This document shows, one piece after another, positions 6,370 through 11,986 of a stretch of 11,986 nucleotides of DNA (position 1 is the stretch's first letter; every line of letters starts with the position of its first letter). Source of the DNA: Chloroflexota bacterium (GTDB lineage: Bacteria > Chloroflexota > UBA6077 > JACCZL01); contig JADLFM010000213.1 in the NCBI GenBank assembly GCA_020845495.1, positions 1 through 11,986 of the forward strand, given 5' to 3'. The position numbers and the translations under genes were made by a program. The notes under the pieces were generated by a model, which saw nothing but the letters and a program-made list of their open reading frames with translations, did not search any database and was not told the origin of the DNA.

Positions 6370-6840
6370 ATGACCGAGACGCTCACCATTGGCCAGGTCT
6401 CCCGGCTCACGGGAGTGCCAGCCAAGACGATCCGCTTCTACGAGGCCGAAGGGGTGATTGCGCCACCATCCCGCTCGGATGCTGGGTATCGGCGCTACTC
6501 GCTGCTGGACGTCCGGCGCCTTCGGCTGGCTCGGCGGGCTCGTCTCCTGGGTTTGGCGCTGGCCGACGTCAAGGTACTGGTCGATCAAGCCTTTCGGTCG
6601 GACTGTGTGGAGTTTGGCGACCAACTCCTCACCCACATCGCTGACCAGCAGGCCAACATCGACGCGCGAATCGCCGAGCTCAAGGCGCTGAAGGTCGAGT
6701 TGGCCGAGTTGGAGCAGCATGTTCGCCATAACCTGGAGGAGTGCCGTCCAGGGCAACAGGTAGCCGAGTGCGCCTACTGTCCGATGATTGACGAGAAGGG
6801 AGGTGAGACCGATGATTCCGTGCCCATGCCCGTGCGGTAG
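6370..6840 (+). CDS. MerR-family soft-metal-responsive activator
   Basis: The 156-aa protein has the MerR helix-turn-helix and wing (LTIGQVSRLTGVPAKTIRFY to GYRRYS, residues 5-43). A connector follows, then the long dimerisation helix (about 82-120, rich in A/E/L/K). Cysteines are at 79, 125, 134 and 137. C79 sits where ZntR/PbrR-type divalent sensors carry their conserved cysteine and CueR-type copper(I) sensors have serine. The C-terminal C-x8-C-x2-C-P would complete the site. Zn, Cd, Pb or Hg is therefore more likely than Cu(I), though the operator looks copper-like. The ATG is placed at the predicted transcription start with no ribosome site, so leaderless translation is likely. The last 29 bases overlap the next small ORF. 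It probably controls itself and that ORF. Confidence 0.9.
   Translation: MTETLTIGQVSRLTGVPAKTIRFYEAEGVIAPPSRSDAGYRRYSLLDVRRLRLARRARLLGLALADVKVLVDQAFRSDCVEFGDQLLTHIADQQANIDARIAELKALKVELAELEQHVRHNLEECRPGQQVAECAYCPMIDEKGGETDDSVPMPVR
6798..6806 (+). promoter_or_regulatory. Near-perfect Shine-Dalgarno inside merR, serving the Cys-rich microORF
   Basis: GGGAGGTGA ends 5 bases before ATG 6812. The run GGAGGTGA is an 8-base match to the 16S anti-Shine-Dalgarno. It falls inside the merR coding sequence, where only a downstream start can use it. Confidence 0.7.
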
Positions 6841-6865
6841 CTGCCCGTGTGACTGCGGCTGCTGA
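6812..6865 (+). CDS. 17-aa Cys-rich metallothionein-like microprotein
   Basis: The ORF encodes MIPCPCPCGSCPCDCGC: seven cysteines in 17 residues, mostly as C-P-C, C-x-x-C and C-x-C pairs, ending on cysteine. Such density is otherwise seen in metallothioneins and related metal-binding peptides. It is far shorter than known bacterial metallothioneins (SmtA or MymT, about 50 aa). It overlaps the last 29 bases of merR in another frame and has its own strong ribosome site, so it would be translated from the merR mRNA and induced by the same metal. Whether it is made is unproven. The alternative is that the Cys codons arise by chance from alternating TGC/CCG composition, but the ribosome site and context argue against this. 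Confidence 0.6.
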   Translation: MIPCPCPCGSCPCDCGC

Positions 6866-6981
6866 GTGCTTTATCAGGGGGCTCCGGGGATGAGCCGGTA
6901 CGGGAAGGACCCAGGCCGTACCCCTCAGCACTGGTACAGCTCGCCGCTTTCCCAGGTGTCGAGCTGTCTCGAACGGCCAGA

Positions 6982-7092
6982 ATGGGGCTCCTCCGGAAGG
7001 TCCGCTTTCGCGAGATCGGAGTTTGCAGGCGACACAGCGAAGTGCATGGCAAGTGGCGCGACTGTGTCACAGCAGTCGCTTCCGGAGGCTAG
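6982..7092 (+). pseudogene. Relic of an ArsN-type acetyltransferase C-terminus
   Basis: The open frame from ATG 6982 reads MGLLRKVRFREIGVCRRHSE, then ends HGKWRDCVTAV plus five residues and TAG. It aligns with residues 129-156 of the ArsN at 4579-5085 (FREVGVYYRHGKLDGEWRDC region): by hand 16 of 28 residues are identical and long DNA stretches match. The N-terminal three quarters is missing, although weak similarity may extend back to about 6940. It is a decayed second copy or the scar of a recombination. It ends at the 3' end of arsA. Confidence 0.7.
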
Positions 7093-8876
7093 TCAGCTAC
7101 GCTGGTGATGGTCGCGTCATGCTCGGCAATGGCGGGATCCCACGGCGCCAGCCAGACCCGTCTGGCGAGTGTTTCGACGACGCGGGCAATGTGGGGTAGC
7201 TCAAGCCGAGCGCGATCGCGAAGCACGGGATCGGCGGTGTCGGTGGCAGCGAGGCTGGCGTTGATGACCCATCCGAACGGCTCGATCCCGGCTCGTCGAA
7301 GATCGTCCTGTAACTCCGCAGCCTCGGAGACGGGGGTGGTCTCCGCGAGGGCGACCAGGATCAGGCGACTATAGGACGCATCCTGGAGGCGCATGAGCGG
7401 CGTCCTGATGCGACCGGGAATGGTGTCAGCCTCTTGCATTACCTGGCGGTGGAAGGCGCCGGTGACGTCGAGCAGCAGCAGCGTGTGGCCGGTGGGAGCG
7501 GTGTCGATAACGACGTGCTGGGTTCGGCCGAGGCTCAACAGGCGGCTGAAGGCACCAAAGACGGCGACCTCGGTCGTACAGGGCGACCGCAGATCCTCGG
7601 CGGCAAGATCGCGCCGAGCGGCATCTGCATCCGACTTCGGCGGGTGTTGGGCTGCGTAGCGCTCGGTCTCGGCCTGTGGGTCGATGCGACTGACGACGAC
7701 GGTTTCCGGTAAACCCTCACCTCCGGGTTCGGGCAGGCGCCCCGCGGGATCGGTAGTAGCGAGGTGGACGGGCAGGCCACGCCGAGCGAGCCCGGCGGCC
7801 ACACGCACCGCGAGGGTCGTCTTGCCAACTCCGCCCTTCCCGGTGACGAGCGTGACGCCGGGGCCCTCACCAGCAAGCGCGGCGACGAGATCCTCAACAT
7901 TACCGGGCAATGAGGAGCGCACGACCGATTCGACGGTCGATCGAGCCCGTCGTGCGAGGTCGCCGTGTATAAGCTCTCGGAGTGTGTCAGCCCCAACCAG
8001 GTCGACGGCGGCGAGCGGCACGCCAGTATGCCGTAGGCCGGCGAGAGCCCGAGGCATGTTCGCGAGGGCGCGCTCCTGGCGTCGGGCGAACGACTCGGCG
8101 ATGGGATCGCCCGCCAGCGGATCGACGAGGACGCCGTTGACGATCAGCCGCTGGTTCGTGAGTCCGAGCTGCGCCAGCTCAGACCCTGCTCGGGCGGCCT
8201 CGGCCAGCGCGGCGGGCTCGGGTCGGGCGACGAGCACCAACGTCGTCACCGTCGGGTCGGCTAACACGGCGACGGCGTGCTCGTAGATCGGCCGCTGCCC
8301 CTGCAGGCCGGCGAGCGGGCCGACACAGCTCATCTCCTCGGGCGTGACGGCCAGATAGTGGGTCCACGCAGCCGGCAGCGCCAGCAGCCGCAGGGTGTGG
8401 CCGGTCGGCGCGGTGTCAAACAGGACGTGATCGTACTGTGCGGTGGCCCCAGGATCGGCAAGGAGTCGGGTGAACGCATCGAAGGCGGCGACCTCGACGG
8501 TACAGGCGCCGTCAAGCTGCTCTTCGAGCGCGGCGAGCTCGGACGGCGCGACGACATCGCGATACGGCGCGATGGTCCGCGTTCGATAGGCGGCTGCCGC
8601 TGCCTGGGGATCGAGATTCAGCAGGTCAAGGCCGGCAACGCCCGGGATTGGAGTCGACTCATCGCCCGGCACGGTCTGGAAGACATCGGCCAGGTTGGAC
8701 GCCGGGTCAGTGCTGACCAGCAGCACGCGCCGGCCAGCGTCTGCGAGGGCGACGGCAGAGCCGCTGGCGATGGTTGTCTTGCCAACGCCTCCCTTGCCAG
8801 TGAACAGCACGAAGCGAGTGTTCCACTCCGCCCAGGCGAGCGGTTCCAACCTGGGCACGTTGACAGATCTGCTCAT
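7089..8876 (-). CDS. arsA: ArsA arsenite-stimulated ATPase, two-domain
   Basis: This 595-aa protein has two homologous nucleotide-binding halves. P-loops GKGGVGKTT are at 27-35 and 346-354, with the ArsA signature DTAPTGHTL at about 154-162 and 458-466. The three metalloid-binding cysteines of E. coli ArsA (113, 172, 422) have counterparts at C125 (DGACTVE), C184 (EEMSCVGP) and C433 (RSPCTTE). It should therefore bind As(III)/Sb(III) and couple ATP hydrolysis to export, normally with ArsB or ACR3 in the membrane. ACR3 is the partner available here. ATG 8876 is chosen because homology starts just after it; the open frame runs back to 9059 without ArsA-like residues. It is the last gene of the - strand operon. 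No arsD chaperone is visible. Confidence 0.95.
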   Translation of the reverse strand: MSRSVNVPRLEPLAWAEWNTRFVLFTGKGGVGKTTIASGSAVALADAGRRVLLVSTDPASNLADVFQTVPGDESTPIPGVAGLDLLNLDPQAAAAAYRTRTIAPYRDVVAPSELAALEEQLDGACTVEVAAFDAFTRLLADPGATAQYDHVLFDTAPTGHTLRLLALPAAWTHYLAVTPEEMSCVGPLAGLQGQRPIYEHAVAVLADPTVTTLVLVARPEPAALAEAARAGSELAQLGLTNQRLIVNGVLVDPLAGDPIAESFARRQERALANMPRALAGLRHTGVPLAAVDLVGADTLRELIHGDLARRARSTVESVVRSSLPGNVEDLVAALAGEGPGVTLVTGKGGVGKTTLAVRVAAGLARRGLPVHLATTDPAGRLPEPGGEGLPETVVVSRIDPQAETERYAAQHPPKSDADAARRDLAAEDLRSPCTTEVAVFGAFSRLLSLGRTQHVVIDTAPTGHTLLLLDVTGAFHRQVMQEADTIPGRIRTPLMRLQDASYSRLILVALAETTPVSEAAELQDDLRRAGIEPFGWVINASLAATDTADPVLRDRARLELPHIARVVETLARRVWLAPWDPAIAEHDATITSVAD

Positions 8877-9141
8877 GACGTTTCCGCCGTTTCGCGCCTT
8901 CCCCTCACATCCTGGAGAGCGCATCGGAGGTGTCGCTGCATCACCACCCTCGGCGCCATCTCCGCTCGGTCGGGCAATTTTGAGCGAGTAGCACGTGGAG
9001 CGAGGTGTCTGGGCGAAGCCGAAGCTAGTTCCCGCCCGAGAGCACGGCCGAGTGGCCATACGCTCAGATTGACGATGGTGTCGTCGCCTCTTGCTGCTGC
9101 GTCTGGGCCTTGACCAGGCCCCGCATCATGCGCAGTCAGAG
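8877..9141. other. Spacer between the membrane miniprotein gene and arsA
   Basis: No gene is recognised in these 265 bases, although frames stay open because of high GC. A 6-bp stem (9105-9110 with 9116-9121) could be a weak attenuator between the two genes. A separate arsA promoter could lie here, but none is clear. Confidence 0.4.
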
Positions 9142-9342
9142 TCAGGTCCCGCCTCCTGCCGACGAGGCCGCGGTCGGTGTGGCCATGCCCCTCATCATCT
9201 TCTGGCACGGGCACATGGTCATCATGTGACCCATCATCCTCGGCACCGCCCGCGTACCTAGTAGGACTGCGAGCGCACCGACCGCCGCGCCCAATAAACC
9301 CGCGGCCAAGTAGCCACGGATGTCAGGCTGTCGTCTGTTCAT
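9142..9342 (-). CDS. Small one-helix membrane protein with Met/Cys-rich metal-binding segment
   Basis: The 66-aa product has a short basic N-terminus (MNRRQPDIRG) and one membrane helix (about residues 11-30, Ala/Gly/Leu-rich). A striking segment at residues 36-53 then holds eight Met, one His and a C-P-C motif (C44, C46). Such a segment should bind Cu(I), Ag(I) or As(III). Basic residues lie on both sides of the helix, so topology is uncertain. The ATG follows AAAGGGG with about 7 bases between and overlaps the preceding methyltransferase gene by 20 bases, a sign of translational coupling. It sits where arsD often precedes arsA. I do not recognise a named family; a metal(loid) chaperone role is inference. 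Confidence 0.75.
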   Translation of the reverse strand: MNRRQPDIRGYLAAGLLGAAVGALAVLLGTRAVPRMMGHMMTMCPCQKMMRGMATPTAASSAGGGT

Positions 9343-10300
9343 GACCGTCCCCTTTCAGCGGTTTGCGAAGCATTACCAACGACAGTCGGCGAGGAAGCCC
9401 GCCCTCTTCAAACTGGTCGACCTCGACAATCTCGTAGCCTCTGGCGAGGCGCTGGATCTTCTCAGGACTGAAGAAATGGACGATGAACCCACCCATTTCG
9501 TAGAGGTCGTCCCCGTGATGCGCGCCTTGCCCGTAGTGGGCGTCGCTGGTGTTGCGGGCGGTGTAGACGTTCAGCCCACCCGGGCGAAGTACCCGCCAGA
9601 TTTCGTTCGAGAGCGCGTCGAGCTCGGCCGAATTCAGTGCCATGCAGTACAGCATGTGTGAGTAACAGGCGTCGAAGGTCTCGTTGGGAAAGGGAAGTGG
9701 CTCGCGTACGTCGTGCCGAAGCGTCGCGAGTGTGTCGGACAGGCTGAGTCTTTTCGCTGTAGCCGCTATCGCCGCGACGCCTGGCGCGCTGTAGTCCAGA
9801 GCCGTCACCTGGAGTCCCTGCCTGGCGAAGAACAGCGCATCGCGGCCTTGCCCGGCCCCAAGCTCGAGGATGGCACGCTTGCTCTCCTGAGCAAACACCT
9901 CCGCTGCCCGCTGGGCGGCGTAGCTGGGTTCGAGCCCGAACATCTCCGGATGGGTAGCGAGCATCGTCTCCCAGTGCTGTCGCTGGGCGTCCAGAGAAGC
10001 GTGCTCAGCTACCTGAGCCAGAAACGGAAGCTCTTGGACGAGCGCTTGGGTATCCCAGCCTGTGGCTGCGCGACCATCAGGAGTGACCACCACAGGTAAG
10101 GAGCGGAAGCCCAGCCGCGACACGGTTTGCTGGGCCTGACGATCGTGAACCACGTCGCGCACCTGGAAGTGGATACCCAGGCCCTCAAGCCACCGCTGGA
10201 CGCGAGCGCATTTGGCGCACCGTTCTCGACAGTACAGCTCAACGACACCGTCCGCGGGCGTGGCCGAAACAGTCGGCTCAGCGTTGTCGGGTGAACGCAT
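9323..10300 (-). CDS. Glutaredoxin-SAM methyltransferase fusion protein
   Basis: The 325-aa protein joins two domains. Residues about 20-92 are glutaredoxin-like: VVELYCRERCAKCARVQRWL has the C28-x2-C31 active site plus an extra C24, and RSLPVVV holds the cis-proline. Residues about 105-312 are a class I SAM-dependent methyltransferase: motif I LELGAGQGRD (145-154), acidic D169, HDVREPLPFP (196-205) and RVLRPGGLNVYTARN. The methyltransferase part has only C212 and C219, so it lacks the usual ArsM cysteine set and is not a canonical arsenite methyltransferase. Its position inside an arsR-to-arsA operon suggests thiol-linked chemistry on an arsenical, with the glutaredoxin domain as built-in reductant (inference). 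ATG 10300 has AGGAGGTGA just upstream. The 3' end overlaps the next gene. Confidence 0.88.
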   Translation of the reverse strand: MRSPDNAEPTVSATPADGVVELYCRERCAKCARVQRWLEGLGIHFQVRDVVHDRQAQQTVSRLGFRSLPVVVTPDGRAATGWDTQALVQELPFLAQVAEHASLDAQRQHWETMLATHPEMFGLEPSYAAQRAAEVFAQESKRAILELGAGQGRDALFFARQGLQVTALDYSAPGVAAIAATAKRLSLSDTLATLRHDVREPLPFPNETFDACYSHMLYCMALNSAELDALSNEIWRVLRPGGLNVYTARNTSDAHYGQGAHHGDDLYEMGGFIVHFFSPEKIQRLARGYEIVEVDQFEEGGLPRRLSLVMLRKPLKGDGHEQTTA

Positions 10301-10312
10301 ACGTTCACCTCC
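10291..10312 (-). promoter_or_regulatory. Strong Shine-Dalgarno with start codon in a 7-bp hairpin loop
   Basis: On the - strand the order is AGGAGGTGAACGT then ATG. GTGAACG (upstream) and CGTTCAC (downstream) are exact reverse complements around the loop TATG, which contains the start codon. The stem also takes up the GTGA end of the ribosome site. Confidence 0.5.
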
Positions 10313-10345
10313 TGTTTGCCTCGTGAGGCGGCATGGGACCAGCGC

Positions 10346-10585
10346 TCAGCGCGTCAAGAGTTGCCGCTTGCGTTCGTACTCCTCGTCGGTAATCTCGCCA
10401 CTGGCCAGGCGCTGGCGCAGGATATCCAGAGCCCGATCGCCCTCAGGTTCACCGGGGCGGTCAGTCCACCAGGGACCGCGCCCCCAGAAGACACCTCGGA
10501 AGATCAGGAGCGCCACCGCCAAGAAGACGATCATCATCAGAGGCATGACGATTGGAAACATCCACCAGCCGTTGTACCAAGGCAT
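10346..10585 (-). CDS. SHOCT-domain small membrane protein
   Basis: The 79-aa protein has an aromatic N-terminus (MPWYNGWW), one membrane helix (about residues 9-32, FPIVMPLMMIVFLAVALLIF), an acidic/proline linker, and a C-terminal SHOCT motif (ALDILRQRLASGEITDEEYE, about 52-71). SHOCT tails are common on small bacterial membrane proteins and are thought to mediate oligomerisation; no catalytic role is known. It begins one base after the arsR stop and ends 45 bases before the Grx-methyltransferase gene, so it is a firm operon member. Any arsenic role is unknown. Confidence 0.85.
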   Translation of the reverse strand: MPWYNGWWMFPIVMPLMMIVFLAVALLIFRGVFWGRGPWWTDRPGEPEGDRALDILRQRLASGEITDEEYERKRQLLTR

Positions 10586-10586
10586 T

Positions 10587-10958
10587 TCAGGCCCCCTCTC
10601 CTGGCTCTGGCAGCGTCGTTAGGTTGTCGACGAGCCGGAGCCGCTCAACGAGCTCAAGACACTGCTTGATGATCTGCCAGACCATCAGGTCACGTAGGCA
10701 GTAGAACACGAAGGCCCCTCGCCGCTCAGCGCGTACCAGCCCGGCATCACGTAGGATGCGCAAGTGGTGCGAAACCAGGGGCTGGGAGAGGCTCGACTCG
10801 CGGACCAGATGAGAGACCGAGCAGCAGTCCAGCGTCATCGCCTGGACGAGCTGCAGCCTGGTCGGATCGGCCAGGGTCCGCAGCACCCGCGCGACCACGC
10901 CCGCTCGAAGCGAATCGAGGGCATCAATACTCACCGCCTGGTCGCTGGCTCCAGCCAC
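10587..10958 (-). CDS. arsR: ArsR/SmtB-family repressor (second copy), operon leader
   Basis: The 123-aa winged-helix regulator has RVLRTLADPTRLQLVQAM (about 24-41), then LDCCSVSHLVRESSLSQPLV leading into the recognition helix SHHLRILRDAGLV, and a short wing (RAERRGAFVFYCL). C45 and C46 fall in the region where E. coli-type ArsR carries its As(III)-binding C-x-C; C87 and C100 may add a third ligand. A direct As(III)/Sb(III) response is plausible. The GTG at 10958 has GGGAGGTG upstream with suitable spacing. An AT-rich palindrome lies about 28 bases upstream. It is the first gene of the operon that continues through SHOCT, Grx-methyltransferase, the Met/Cys membrane protein and arsA, and probably represses it. 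Confidence 0.92.
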   Translation of the reverse strand: MAGASDQAVSIDALDSLRAGVVARVLRTLADPTRLQLVQAMTLDCCSVSHLVRESSLSQPLVSHHLRILRDAGLVRAERRGAFVFYCLRDLMVWQIIKQCLELVERLRLVDNLTTLPEPGEGA

Positions 10959-10985
10959 CTGGCACCTCCCAATTCCGCGAAGCCA

Positions 10986-11023
10986 TAGATATATCTAGAT
11001 GCCTTTATATTCCCTGATAATGG
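10986..11023 (-). promoter_or_regulatory. AT-rich promoter with ArsR-type operator palindrome
   Basis: TAGATATATCTA at 10986-10997 is a perfect 12-bp palindrome in an otherwise GC-rich region, similar in style to ArsR/SmtB operators. On the - strand, TTATCA, a 17-base spacer and TAGATA can be read as -35 and -10, so the -10 would overlap the operator. Promoter elements are tentative; the palindrome is certain. Confidence 0.6.
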
Positions 11024-11331
11024 TGGCTCTGGAGACGCGGACCATCGCGTGACGAATGTCCTGCTGACACTGGGACATCCGCCCTGAATCGGGACCATGC
11101 GCCGAATACAGGCTGGCACCCGGCCGTGTTTGTGGACGTGGCTCCTCGGTGATCGCCGTCTCGCAGAACGACTCGGCACAGGGTGAGCAGGTGGGGCTCA
11201 GCGTGCGATCGAGATGGGGGAGTTCAGAGCGTTCAGGCGGTGGATCGATTCGGCCGCTGCCGGGTCGCAGGCAGCGATGACGGCATTGAACGGCTCGACG
11301 AGGTACTGATCGAGGCGCCGTCCATGTCCAA
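11000..11331. other. Intergenic stretch between arsR promoter and ACR3 gene, possible gene relic
   Basis: No complete gene is found. On the - strand, about 11200-11320, a frame without any start codon reads RRLDQYLVEPFNAVIAACDP and on to a stop. Third-position GC is high, so it may be the decayed end of a gene I cannot identify. The rest holds no recognisable structure. Confidence 0.35.
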
Positions 11332-11353
11332 GGGCGGGACCGTGGTCCCGCCC
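11332..11353 (-). terminator. GC-rich hairpin after the ACR3 gene
   Basis: GGGCGGGACC (11332-11341) and GGTCCCGCCC (11344-11353) are perfect complements with a two-base centre, folding as a 9-bp stem with a 4-base loop. It lies 16 bases past the ACR3 stop on the - strand. No T-run follows in that direction, so termination is likely but not canonical. Confidence 0.55.
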
Positions 11354-11369
11354 CCCCATCAGGTGCCCG

Positions 11370-11986
11370 CTAGCGGGCGAACTGCAGGCGCCGCGCGAGC
11401 CAGAGCGACACGTAGACCAGCCCGACCAGGGCCGGGACCTCGATCAGCGGCCCGACGACTGCCGCCAGCGCCTGGCCGCTGGCAATGCCGAACGTCCCGA
11501 TGGCCACGGCGATGGCCAGTTCGAAGTTGTTGCCGGCCGCCGTGAACGAGAGGGTGGCGGTCTCCGGATACGAGAAGCCTGAGCGGTGGCCCCACCAGAA
11601 GGCTGCCCCGAAGATCACGGCGAAGTAGACCAGCAGCGGGATGGCGATTCGTGCCACGTCCCCGGGCAGGGCCAGGATCACGTCGCCCTTCAGGCTGAAC
11701 ATCACCACGATGGTGAACAGCAGCGCCAGCAGGGCTGTCGGCGCGATCTTCGGCATCGCCACGCCGTCGTACCACTCGCGTCCCCTCGCCTTGACGCCAA
11801 CGAGTCGGGTGATCGCGCCGGCGGCCAGCGGGATGCCCAGGAAGATCAGCACGCTCTTGGCGATGTCCCAGAACGCGATGTTCACGACCTGCCCGGCCCC
11901 AAGCCCCAGCCAGACCGGCAGTACCGCCAGGAAGACGTAGGCGTAAAACGAGTAGGCCAGCACCTGGAACACGCTGTTCAGGGCCA
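11370..11986 (-). CDS. acr3: ACR3-family arsenite efflux permease, C-terminal part (runs off right edge)
   Basis: About 205 residues of the C-terminal half are present. They begin at the window edge with [19 protein letters not shown], an ACR3 signature helix, and include [19 protein letters not shown] and the strongly conserved [20 protein letters not shown]. About six membrane helices are seen, ending in a basic tail (LARRLQFAR) and TAG at 11370-11372. ACR3 exports arsenite across the cytoplasmic membrane, driven by the proton gradient, or with ATP when paired with ArsA. The N-terminal part, including the family's key cysteine in the fourth helix, is outside the window. It is upstream of the arsR-to-arsA operon on the same strand, separated by a hairpin and a new promoter. 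Confidence 0.95.
   Translation of the reverse strand, partial: ALNSVFQVLAYSFYAYVFLAVLPVWLGLGAGQVVNIAFWDIAKSVLIFLGIPLAAGAITRLVGVKARGREWYDGVAMPKIAPTALLALLFTIVVMFSLKGDVILALPGDVARIAIPLLVYFAVIFGAAFWWGHRSGFSYPETATLSFTAAGNNFELAIAVAIGTFGIASGQALAAVVGPLIEVPALVGLVYVSLWLARRLQFAR

Noticed and set aside
5869..6756. 295-codon - strand open frame across tauE and merR
   Set aside because: Antisense to two well supported genes and their promoter; no recognisable domain.
6897..6922. 7-bp inverted repeat GGTACGG/CCGTACC after the microORF as a terminator
   Set aside because: Long 12-base loop and no T-run; too weak to call.
8877..9059. 61-residue N-terminal extension of ArsA from an upstream ATG at 9059
   Set aside because: The extension has no ArsA similarity, and homology starts just after ATG 8876.
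7684..9113. Long + strand open frames opposite arsA
   Set aside because: They are antisense shadows of a GC-rich gene; composition (Arg/Pro/Ala-rich) is not protein-like and arsA on the other strand is certain.
1..11986. CRISPR arrays, tRNA or rRNA genes, transposases, integrases
   Set aside because: No regular spaced repeats, no tRNA-like folds and no mobile-element proteins were seen on either strand, despite island-like gene content.

Overview
The window is GC-rich, densely coding bacterial DNA with many GTG starts and strong Shine-Dalgarno sites. The gene content suggests an environmental, possibly thermophilic, high-GC lineage. A Chloroflexota/Thermomicrobia-like or actinobacterial-like host is my tentative guess; no rRNA or other taxonomic marker is present. 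Functionally it is an arsenic and soft-metal resistance island next to phosphate-acquisition genes.

Left part (1-1965, + strand). The 3' part of a PhnD-type phosphate/phosphonate binding-protein gene is broken by an in-frame TAG. An intact secreted PstS phosphate-binding protein follows, ending in a perfect 18-bp hairpin. Next (2137-3368, + strand) come a DUF2703 thioredoxin-like protein with a cysteine-pair repeat tail and, overlapping it, a SigZ-type sigma factor. A PPOX-family flavin/F420 split-barrel protein (3552-4004) and an ArsR repressor (4114-4482) lie on the - strand.

Middle part (4579-7092, + strand). Divergent from that arsR is an ArsN1-type N-acetyltransferase (organoarsenical/arsinothricin resistance). 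It is followed by a truncated TauE/SafE permease and an intact one. Then comes a MerR-family metal sensor with a textbook 19-bp-spacer dyad promoter that appears to give a leaderless mRNA. Overlapping the 3' end of merR is a 17-codon ORF with seven cysteines and an extended Shine-Dalgarno match: a candidate metallothionein-like microprotein. A decayed fragment of a second ArsN gene follows.

Right part (- strand, read right to left). The C-terminal half of an ACR3 arsenite permease enters from the right edge. After a gap with an AT-rich ArsR-type operator comes a compact operon: arsR, a SHOCT membrane protein, a glutaredoxin-methyltransferase fusion, a Met/Cys-rich one-helix membrane miniprotein, and a full two-domain ArsA ATPase. 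All three As(III)-binding cysteines of ArsA are present. No arsD, arsC or arsB is visible.

In combination, ACR3 and ArsA would export arsenite, ArsN would detoxify an organic arsenical, and the two ArsR proteins and MerR would sense metalloid or metal. PstS supplies phosphate, for which arsenate is a mimic. The least explained pieces are the Cys/Met-rich small proteins, the Grx-methyltransferase fusion, and the DUF2703-sigZ pair.
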